From: Bacillota bacterium
GTDB taxonomy: Bacteria > Bacillota > Clostridia > Christensenellales > Aristaeellaceae
Direction of reading: 5' to 3'
Length of the DNA stretch: 5,092 bases
Assembly (NCBI GenBank): GCA_023443705.1
Contig: JAEZTD010000206.1
Coordinates: forward strand, 1 to 5,092
This document shows positions 1 through 5,092 of the stretch, piece by piece. The notes under the pieces were generated by a model that made no database searches, was not told the origin of the DNA, and was given only the letters and a program-made list of their open reading frames with translations. How positions within the stretch are numbered: position 1 is the stretch's first letter; every line of letters starts with the position of its first letter. The position numbers and the translations under genes are program-made.

Positions 1-353
1 CCAAGACCAAGCACCCCGAGGAGGCCTGGCGCTTCCTGTCCTTCCTGTCCAGCGCCGAATACCAGACCGACCTCGTGCGCTCCGGCCTCTGGATGCCGAA
101 CCGTACCGCGATGTATGAGCCCGAGAACATCGATTCGTGGTTTAATAAGGATGTCTACGGCGAAGGTTACGAGAAGATGGTACCCTTCTTCCGGGACGCG
201 GCGCCCTACCAGACCGGACTGTGCAACAAGGTCAAGGCCAATCAGGCCATCAACGATGAGTTGAACCTCTACTTCTCGGCCGAGGGGCAGGACATCGAGC
301 TGACCATCCAGAACATCACGGACAACGTTGCCGCGGAGCTCAGAAGGCGCTAA
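1..353 (+). CDS. ABC sugar transporter, extracellular solute-binding protein (C-terminal part)
   Basis: The reading frame is open from base 3 to the TAA at 351-353; the start and N-terminal lobe lie upstream of the window. About 116 residues remain. They begin with the pattern typical of the C-terminal lobe of family 1 solute-binding proteins: a HPEEAWRFLSFLSS helix (members keep a similar 'peeAw.fl.fl.s.e.q' stretch), then a G-L-W-M-P-N-R segment matching the usual 'G..P.r..' turn, then a Y/F-rich region and a final amphipathic helix ending in ELRRR. Such proteins are lipoproteins outside the cell that capture oligosaccharides and deliver them to the permeases. Both permeases lie downstream on the same strand, supporting a CUT1 importer. 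Ligand specificity cannot be read from this fragment. The internal ATG codons (for example at 93) are not starts, because the frame stays open and family-like upstream of them. Confidence 0.85.
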   Translation, partial: KTKHPEEAWRFLSFLSSAEYQTDLVRSGLWMPNRTAMYEPENIDSWFNKDVYGEGYEKMVPFFRDAAPYQTGLCNKVKANQAINDELNLYFSAEGQDIELTIQNITDNVAAELRRR

Positions 354-368
354 CGAATAAATCACGCG

Positions 369-402
369 GGTGTGAGGGCGGGGTCTGCCCCGCCCTCACA
401 CC
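369..402 (+). terminator. Perfect GC-rich stem-loop between binding-protein and regulator genes (attenuator or terminator-like)
   Basis: Bases 369-383 pair without mismatch with 388-402, giving a 15-bp stem and a TCTG loop (384-387). It starts 15 bases after the stop codon of the binding-protein gene. Only a three-T run (404-406, within GTTTC) follows, so it is a poor match to a strong Rho-independent terminator. A further 4-bp CGCG/CGCG helix (365-368 with 407-410) could extend it across a GTTT bulge. A plausible role is to protect the 3' end of the binding-protein mRNA and let only part of transcription continue, as binding protein is usually needed in excess over permease. The hairpin is certain from the sequence; its function is inferred. 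Confidence 0.75.
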
Positions 403-413
403 GTTTCGCGATG

Positions 414-418
414 CGGAG
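414..418 (+). promoter_or_regulatory. Ribosome binding site that fixes the regulator start at 426
   Basis: CGGAG lies 7 bases before the ATG at 426. The same frame stays open further upstream to a GTG at 372 and an ATG at 411. The GTG is buried in the 15-bp hairpin stem, and neither has a purine-rich Shine-Dalgarno sequence at the right distance. The start at 426 also removes an 18-residue low-quality N-terminal extension translated through the hairpin. Confidence 0.65.
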
Positions 419-425
419 CGTCCAC

Positions 426-1337
426 ATGCGCTATTTGGACCTTGAAATCTTCTCCCCGCTCAAGCACCTGTCCAGCGGACAGTTCGTCTCCGATCAGCCC
501 TGGACCCATACCCGGCGGCACCTGAGCAGCCACGTGCTGCTCATTGGGCTGGAGGGTACGCTCCACATCGCTCAGGGCGGTGCGGAGTACCAGATGGGCC
601 CCGGCCAGGCGATGATTCTGTTCGCCGGGGAAGAGCACGCCGGTTGCCGCGTTTGCGAACCCGGCCTGTCCTATTATTGGTGCCATTTCCAGCCGCGCGG
701 CGGAAAGAGCGCGATCCAAGGGGAGGAAGAGGCGCTTAGGCGCATCGAGCGCATCCAGAGCCGCATCTATCGCTTCAGCCACTCCGACAGGCTATTGTGC
801 CCGGAATTCTTCCAGTGCGAGAACGTCAGCCGCCTGATCATCCAGATGAAGCAGCTTTTGCACATCGCAAACTCCGACGCCTATACCCGCTACGCCGCCG
901 ACTATTGCCTGACCAGCGTCATGATCGAGCTGGCTCGCCAGGCGATCGACGCACGGCAGCACACGGACGCGCCGGAGGCTCAGCCCGAGCGGGGCCAGAT
1001 GAAGCGGTTTGTGGAAGTGCTGGAGTGGATTCGCCTTCACAAGCAGGAGGCGCTGAGCGTTTCCGGCATCGCCGAACGGTTCGGCTACAACGCCGATTAC
1101 CTGTCCTCCCTCTTCAAACAGCACACCGGGCTGTCTCTCATCAAATACATACACGAGATCAAGATCGTGCAGGCGCGGGAAATGCTGCTGAACACCGACA
1201 TGAGCATCCGCCAGATCGCCTACCAGCTGGGCCTTCAGGACGAGAAGTACTTCATCAAGCTCTTCAAGAGCTATGAGGGCATGACCCCGGGCAGCTATCG
1301 CGCCGCATACTTCCGCACGCACACCAACAAGCAATAA
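426..1337 (+). CDS. AraC-family transcriptional regulator with N-terminal cupin-like sensor domain
   Basis: This 303-residue protein has the usual two-part AraC layout. Residues about 25-90 form a beta-rich cupin-like sensor (LEGTLHIAQGG, then MGPGQAMILFAGEEH, then YYWCHFQP), which in this family binds a sugar or other small effector. Residues about 195-295 form the DNA-binding domain with two helix-turn-helix units: LSVSGIAERFGYNADYLSSLF (210-230) and MSIRQIAYQLGLQDEKYFIKLF (259-280). The closing YEGMTPGSYR is the family's hallmark 'G.tP..yR' segment. The length fits the family. It lies between the binding-protein and permease genes, 21 bases before permease 1, so it is probably cotranscribed with the transporter and controls it, most likely as a substrate-responsive activator. 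The effector and operator sites are unknown. A longer form starting at 372 or 411 is less likely, as explained under the ribosome binding site. Confidence 0.9.
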   Translation: MRYLDLEIFSPLKHLSSGQFVSDQPWTHTRRHLSSHVLLIGLEGTLHIAQGGAEYQMGPGQAMILFAGEEHAGCRVCEPGLSYYWCHFQPRGGKSAIQGEEEALRRIERIQSRIYRFSHSDRLLCPEFFQCENVSRLIIQMKQLLHIANSDAYTRYAADYCLTSVMIELARQAIDARQHTDAPEAQPERGQMKRFVEVLEWIRLHKQEALSVSGIAERFGYNADYLSSLFKQHTGLSLIKYIHEIKIVQAREMLLNTDMSIRQIAYQLGLQDEKYFIKLFKSYEGMTPGSYRAAYFRTHTNKQ

Positions 1338-1358
1338 GAAACGAGGTGCAGTGACAAT

Positions 1359-2264
1359 ATGGTCGCACGTCAGACTGCGAAGCCTCACCGCCGCCTGGGT
1401 GATCGGGACGGCTTCTGGGCTTTTGTAATGCTGTCGCCCAACCTGGTCGGCTTTCTCATGTTCACCCTGTTCCCGGTAATCGCCTCCCTGCTTTTGAGCT
1501 TTACCAGCTACGACATCCTCACGACGCCTGAGTGGGTCGGGCTGTACAATTACGAGGAAATGTTCGTCTACGACAAGATCGTAGGCCAGGTGATCAGAAA
1601 CACGCTCGTCTACACCGCCAGCGTCGTGCCCATCGGCATCTTCCTGTCGCTGATGCTGGCGCTGGCGCTGGATCAGAAGATCAAGTTTGTCCGGATCTTC
1701 CGCTCCGCGTTCTTCATGCCGGTCATCACCTCGGCGGTGGCTGTCTCCCTCGTATGGCAGTGGCTGTACAACCCGGATTTCGGCCTTCTGAACTCCTTTT
1801 TGAAGATGGTCGGCGTGGCAGAGCCTCCCGCGTGGCTCAACTCCCAGGTGTACGCGCTGCCCGCGGTCATCGTGACCTCCATCTGGAAGAACCTGGGCTA
1901 CAACATGCTCCTGTTCCTGGCGGGGCTTCAGAACATCTCCACCACCTACTACGAGGCGGCGGAGCTGGACGGCGCCAACGGGGTGCAGCGGTTCATGCAC
2001 ATCACCTGGCCGCTCCTCTCCCCCACCACGTTCTTCGTGTTCGTGATGTCCGTCATCAGCTCGTTCCAGGTGTTTGACCTCGTTCAGCTGATGACCCGCG
2101 GCGGCCCGGGCCGCGCAACCTCCACGCTGGTACACTACATCTACCAGAACGGCTTCAAGTTCTTCTACGTGGGGTATGCATCGGCGCTGGCGTACCTGCT
2201 GTTCGCGATGGTGCTGGTGATCACGCTGATCAATATGACACTTCAGAAGAAGGTCGTATACTGA
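1359..2264 (+). CDS. ABC sugar transporter permease 1 (MalF/UgpA-type, CUT1 family)
   Basis: An inner-membrane permease of 301 residues, the usual length for short MalF-like subunits. Six hydrophobic segments are visible at about 21-47, 83-106, 115-134, 166-189, 221-245 and 270-293. The cytoplasmic EAA loop that contacts the ATPase is clear: E199-A200-A201, L-D-G at 203-205, I215 and P218. After it comes the conserved LMTRGGPGRAT segment (244-254), typical of MalF-like subunits, then the 'Y.YQ.GF' stretch. GAGG (1343-1346) lies 12 bases before the ATG. The gene follows the regulator by 21 bases and precedes permease 2 by 17 bases, so the two permeases should form the heterodimeric channel for sugar captured by the upstream binding protein. 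The family is secure; the transported sugar is not known. No ATPase gene is in the window. Confidence 0.95.
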   Translation: MVARQTAKPHRRLGDRDGFWAFVMLSPNLVGFLMFTLFPVIASLLLSFTSYDILTTPEWVGLYNYEEMFVYDKIVGQVIRNTLVYTASVVPIGIFLSLMLALALDQKIKFVRIFRSAFFMPVITSAVAVSLVWQWLYNPDFGLLNSFLKMVGVAEPPAWLNSQVYALPAVIVTSIWKNLGYNMLLFLAGLQNISTTYYEAAELDGANGVQRFMHITWPLLSPTTFFVFVMSVISSFQVFDLVQLMTRGGPGRATSTLVHYIYQNGFKFFYVGYASALAYLLFAMVLVITLINMTLQKKVVY

Positions 2265-2267
2265 CGG

Positions 2268-2274
2268 AAGGAGG
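2268..2274 (+). promoter_or_regulatory. Strong Shine-Dalgarno sequence for permease 2
   Basis: AAGGAGG lies just after the permease 1 stop codon and 7 bases before the ATG at 2282. It decides against the out-of-frame ATG at 2275, which directly abuts it and is too close to be used. Confidence 0.8.
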
Positions 2275-2281
2275 ATGCCTC

Positions 2282-3124
2282 ATGGAAACCAGTCTCAAAA
2301 AACCCGGTTTCAGCGTTGGCCGGTTCGTAGCCTATTTATTTCTGACCATCGGCGCGCTGACCATGATCGTCCCCTTCGTGTGGATGGTCACCACGTCCCT
2401 CAAGCCCAACAACGAGGTGTTCACCTTCCCGCCGTCTCTATTCGGCTCGCGGCTGGAGTTCGCGAACTACAAGGAGCTGTTCGGCCGCTTCCCGTTCCTT
2501 TTGTACCTGGGCAACTCCTTCAAAGTCACGCTGTCGGTGGTGGTGCTTCAGCTGTTCACCAGCTGCATGGCCGGCTACGTATTCGCCCGGATCAAGTTCC
2601 GCGGCGTAGACAAACTGTTCCTCCTGTACCTGGCCACGATGATGGTGCCCTTCCAGGTCACGGTCATCCCGAACTTCGTGATGATGAAAAACTACGGCCT
2701 GGTGGACACCCACTGGTCGCTGATCCTGCCGGCGGTGGTATCGGCCTACGGCACGTTCCTTCTGCGCCAGTTCTTCGTGACGGTGCCGCAGGCGCTGGAG
2801 GACAGTGCCAAGATTGACGGCTGCAACCACTTCCAGATCTTCGCCCGGATCATGATGCCCATGGCGAAGCCCACCATCACGACCCTTTTGATCTTCATCT
2901 TCATGGGCGTGTGGAACGACTACTTCAACCCGTTCATCTACATCAACACCGATTCACTCAAAACGCTGCCGCTGGGCATCGCGACCATGCAGGGCATGTA
3001 CATGACCGATTGGGCGGTTCTCATGGCCGGTGCGTTCCTCAGCATGATTCCGGTTCTGATCGCATTCCTCATCGGGCAGGATCAGTTTGTCAAAGGCGTC
3101 ATGCTCTCGGGCATGAAGGACTGA
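2282..3124 (+). CDS. ABC sugar transporter permease 2 (MalG/UgpE-type, CUT1 family)
   Basis: A 280-residue inner-membrane permease of normal MalG-like length. Hydrophobic segments lie at about 14-37, 75-100, 111-131, 145-164, 199-217 and 244-264. The N-terminal 'P.VWM..TSLKP..E' pattern (31-45) and the C-terminal Q-x-x-x-V-K-G-x-x-x-G (268-277) are classic for this subunit. The EAA loop is present as E173-D174-S175-A176, then I-D-G (178-180), I190 and P193; the usual EEAA is relaxed to EDSA, a change within family variation. It pairs with the upstream permease and depends on an ATPase encoded outside the window, probably a shared MsmX/MsmK-like protein (inference). Its gene is followed after 46 bases by the glycosidase gene, linking import to intracellular cleavage. 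Confidence 0.95.
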   Translation: METSLKKPGFSVGRFVAYLFLTIGALTMIVPFVWMVTTSLKPNNEVFTFPPSLFGSRLEFANYKELFGRFPFLLYLGNSFKVTLSVVVLQLFTSCMAGYVFARIKFRGVDKLFLLYLATMMVPFQVTVIPNFVMMKNYGLVDTHWSLILPAVVSAYGTFLLRQFFVTVPQALEDSAKIDGCNHFQIFARIMMPMAKPTITTLLIFIFMGVWNDYFNPFIYINTDSLKTLPLGIATMQGMYMTDWAVLMAGAFLSMIPVLIAFLIGQDQFVKGVMLSGMKD

Positions 3125-3153
3125 TCGCACAACAGCCCTTCGCAAAACTCAAT

Positions 3154-3160
3154 GGGGAGG
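3154..3160 (+). promoter_or_regulatory. Shine-Dalgarno sequence for the DUF1680 glycosidase gene
   Basis: GGGGAGG lies 10 bases before the ATG at 3171. An out-of-frame ATG at 3163 is only 2 bases from it and is too near to be the start. The rest of the 46-base gap (3125-3170) shows no hairpin or promoter that I can support. Confidence 0.7.
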
Positions 3161-3170
3161 ACATGCTCTC

Positions 3171-4994
3171 ATGCGCACCTATACTCCGGCCAAACCCGGC
3201 TCCGTCAAGCTGGAAAGCGGCGATCTGTATCACCGCTACGTGCTCAACACCCGGTACATGATGTCGCTGGAGAGCGACAAGCTGCTGCTCAACTTCTACA
3301 ATGAGGCGGGGTTGATCGCGGACACGCTGCCGGGCTACACGCTGCCCGAAGGCGTCCACACCGGCTGGGAATCCCCCACCTGCCAGCTGCGCGGCCACTT
3401 TCTGGGCCATTACCTGTCCGCCTGCGCCTTTGCATGGGCTTACATGGGCAACCATGAGCTCAAAGGCCGGGGCGACCACATCGTCCGGGAGCTGAAGCGC
3501 TGCCAGGACGAGCAAGGCGACGGCTGGGTGTTCTCCATCCCCCGGCAGTACATGGATTGGATCGTCCGGGGCAAACGCGTCTGGGCGCCTCAGTACACCA
3601 TCCACAAGACGCTGATGGGCCTGATGGACATGCACCGCTTCGCCGGAAACGATCTGGCCCTTACCGTCGCGCGGGACGCGGCCGACTGGTTCTACGCCTT
3701 CAGCGAGCGGTTTACCGAAGAGAAGTTTGACGAGATTCTGGACATCGAAACCGGCGGCATGATGGAATTCTTCTCAGACCTTTATTCTGTGACCGGCGAC
3801 GAGAAGCACCGCGCGCTGATGGACCGGTATTACCGCCGCAAGCTCTTTGAACCCATGCTGCGCGGAAAAGACGTGCTTTCCAACATGCACGCCAACACCA
3901 CCATCCCCGAGGCGCTGGGCTGCGCCCGCGCATACGAGGTGACCGGCGAAGTCAAGTACCTCGAAGTCGTCCGCGCCTACTGGGAGATGGCCGTTACCAA
4001 CCGCGGCTATTTCGTCACCGGCGGGCAGACCTGCTACGAAGCCTGGACGCCCCCGTTCACCTTCGCGGACCGGCTCAACGAAGACAATCAGGAACACTGC
4101 ACCGTTTACAACATGATCCGCCTGGCCGATTTCCTGTTCCGCCACACCGGCCAGATGGAGTATCAGGACTATATTGAGCGAAACTTCCGAAACGGCATCC
4201 TCGCGCAGCAGCATCCCGACAGCGGCATGGTGGCCTACTACCTGCCGATGCAGCCGGGTGCCCATGTGAAATGGGGCACGCCCACCGGGAATTTCTGGTG
4301 CTGCCACGGTACGCTGGTGCAGACCCACATGCTGCACACCGCAAACACCGTCTACCTGAGCGAAAAGGGCCTGACCATCGCCCAGTACCGTCCGCTTTCC
4401 GCAGCGCTCGACGTAAACGGCGCAAAGGTCAGCCTCAAGATCAAAGAGGATTTCAACTTCCCCTACGCGCTGTACAGGCCCTACCCGCAGCGCATTCAGG
4501 AGAGCCTGTCTCCTTTCAGTGGGCAGCGGTATGTGATCGACGTCTCCTGTGACGCGGCAGGCGAATTTGAACTCGAGCTGCGCATTCCCTGGTGGGTCCA
4601 GGGGCGGGCGCACATCAAGGTGGACGGGACGGCCGTCCCCGGCTGCTCCCCCGGCACCGTGGCGACGCTCAGCCGCACTTGGGAGAAGAACCGGATCACC
4701 GTCTACTTCCCCTCGGCCATCTCAGCCCATCGGCTGCCGGACGACCCAAGCCGCTTGGCCTTCATGGATGGCCCGGACGTGCTGGTCGGCCTCACGGACA
4801 GCGACGCCCTTCGGATGCCCCGCGGGCTCTCCCACCCCAGGGAGCTGGTGCGGCGCGACAGCCGCCTGGCCCACATCCAGCAAAAGCCCATGTACCATAC
4901 CCAGGATCAGCAGCATACCATCGACCTGATCCGGTTGTGCGATCTGGGCGACCAGCAATATACGCTGTATTTCACACTGCGCGACGAGCAATAG
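3171..4994 (+). CDS. DUF1680 glycoside hydrolase (GH127/GH146 superfamily), putative beta-L-arabinofuranosidase
   Basis: A complete 607-residue enzyme of the PF07944 superfamily. Residues about 15-395 form the (alpha/alpha)-barrel catalytic domain and about 400-600 the beta-sandwich part. Hallmarks in order: RGHFLGHYLSA (74-84), QYTIHKTLMGLMD (141-153), TGGQTCYEAW (283-292), EHCTVYNM (308-315), YIERNFRNGIL (334-344), and FWCCHGT (375-381). In the characterised Bifidobacterium longum enzyme HypBA1, a Glu-x-Cys and a Cys-Cys pair bind zinc, the first Cys of the pair is the nucleophile and a separate Glu is the acid/base. Here the matching residues are E308, C310, C377 and C378, with E290 as the likely acid/base, so the site appears intact. 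There is no signal peptide, so it should act in the cytoplasm on imported oligosaccharide. It sits 46 bases after permease 2. The family includes enzymes of other specificity, so arabinofuranosidase is the best guess only; GH127 versus GH146 is not resolved. Confidence 0.88.
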   Translation: MRTYTPAKPGSVKLESGDLYHRYVLNTRYMMSLESDKLLLNFYNEAGLIADTLPGYTLPEGVHTGWESPTCQLRGHFLGHYLSACAFAWAYMGNHELKGRGDHIVRELKRCQDEQGDGWVFSIPRQYMDWIVRGKRVWAPQYTIHKTLMGLMDMHRFAGNDLALTVARDAADWFYAFSERFTEEKFDEILDIETGGMMEFFSDLYSVTGDEKHRALMDRYYRRKLFEPMLRGKDVLSNMHANTTIPEALGCARAYEVTGEVKYLEVVRAYWEMAVTNRGYFVTGGQTCYEAWTPPFTFADRLNEDNQEHCTVYNMIRLADFLFRHTGQMEYQDYIERNFRNGILAQQHPDSGMVAYYLPMQPGAHVKWGTPTGNFWCCHGTLVQTHMLHTANTVYLSEKGLTIAQYRPLSAALDVNGAKVSLKIKEDFNFPYALYRPYPQRIQESLSPFSGQRYVIDVSCDAAGEFELELRIPWWVQGRAHIKVDGTAVPGCSPGTVATLSRTWEKNRITVYFPSAISAHRLPDDPSRLAFMDGPDVLVGLTDSDALRMPRGLSHPRELVRRDSRLAHIQQKPMYHTQDQQHTIDLIRLCDLGDQQYTLYFTLRDEQ

Positions 4995-5014
4995 CGCAGA
5001 AGAAAGAGGATAGG

Positions 5015-5092
5015 ATGAACGCGTTTTCGATTCCCCGGGTACAGGATTTCAAAGTCAGCGGCGGGTTTTGGCGCAGGGTGTACGACCTGGTC
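5015..5092 (+). CDS. Start of a second gene, probably another DUF1680/GH127-type glycosidase (partial)
   Basis: Twenty-six codons from an ATG at 5015 run open to the window edge. AGAGGA (5005-5010) lies 4 bases before the start, and the gap to the preceding glycosidase is only 20 bases, so it is in the same operon. The visible protein is MNAFSIPRVQDFKVSGGFW followed by RRVYDLV. A 'V-x-(V/I)-x-x-x-FW-x-x-R' opening, as in HypBA1-type GH127 enzymes, matches the F-K-V-S-G-G-F-W-R-R section. No signal peptide is evident. The call rests on a short N-terminus plus context, so it is moderate; another enzyme with a similar opening is possible. Confidence 0.6.
   Translation, partial: MNAFSIPRVQDFKVSGGFWRRVYDLV

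Noticed and set aside
328..356. Possible promoter TTGCCG - 17 bases - TAACGA ahead of the regulator
   Set aside because: The -10 half matches the consensus at only two of six bases and the -35 half lies in the binding-protein coding sequence; chance occurrence is likely.
372..425. An 18-residue N-terminal extension of the regulator from a GTG at 372
   Set aside because: The codon lies in the hairpin stem and lacks a ribosome binding site; the ATG at 426 has CGGAG at proper spacing.
1653..1671. Short GCTGGC repeat in permease 1
   Set aside because: About three copies encode Leu-Ala alternation in a membrane helix; this is ordinary low-complexity coding sequence.
2101..2114. Perfect 14-base palindrome GCGGCCCGGGCCGC
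   Set aside because: It lies inside permease 1, where it encodes part of the conserved RGGPGRA motif. It is explained by codon choice in a GC-rich gene and has no loop or flanking signal suggesting a regulatory site.
792..2135. A 447-codon open frame on the minus strand across the regulator and permease 1 genes
   Set aside because: Its product is a His/Arg/Glu/Gln-rich sequence without recognisable domains. It lies wholly opposite two well-supported genes, and long antisense frames are expected from GC-rich codon bias.
1..5092. CRISPR arrays, insertion sequences, tRNA or rRNA genes, defence or phage genes
   Set aside because: No repeat-spacer pattern, transposase, terminal inverted repeats, or RNA-gene signature was seen. 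Coding density is near complete and all genes fit a carbohydrate-use locus.

Overview
The window is a single plus-strand gene block, about 60% GC by eye. It looks like part of a carbohydrate-uptake and glycoside-hydrolase locus. It holds the 3' end of an extracellular sugar-binding protein gene, an AraC-family regulator, two CUT1-type ABC sugar permeases, a complete 607-residue glycosidase of the DUF1680 (PF07944, GH127/GH146) superfamily, and the first 26 codons of a further gene that looks like a second DUF1680/GH127 enzyme.

Organism: strong AGGAGG-like ribosome binding sites, a CUT1 transporter without its own ATPase in view, and an AraC regulator with a sugar-sensing type N-terminus inside the transporter cluster all suggest a Bacillota. 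The high GC points to a GC-rich clostridial or Christensenellales-like gut lineage, or a Paenibacillus relative. This is inference from style; no taxonomic marker is present.

Layout: 1-353, C-terminus of the solute-binding protein. 354-425, a short gap with a perfect 15-bp GC-rich hairpin (369-402). 426-1337, AraC regulator. 1359-2264 and 2282-3124, the permease pair. 3171-4994, the DUF1680 glycosidase. 5015-5092, start of the next enzyme. Gaps from the regulator onward are 17-46 bases with good Shine-Dalgarno sequences, so 426-5092 is probably one transcript. It may also be continuous with the binding-protein gene, with the hairpin reducing downstream expression.

How it may work together: the binding protein would capture an oligosaccharide outside the cell and the permeases would import it, powered by a shared MsmX/MsmK-type ATPase encoded elsewhere. 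The glycosidases have no visible signal peptide, so they would cleave the sugar in the cytoplasm. The regulator would sense the sugar or a product and control the operon. Characterised DUF1680 enzymes mostly release beta-L-arabinofuranose, so plant-derived beta-L-arabinofuranosyl oligosaccharides are the leading substrate guess. The substrate is not proven by the sequence.
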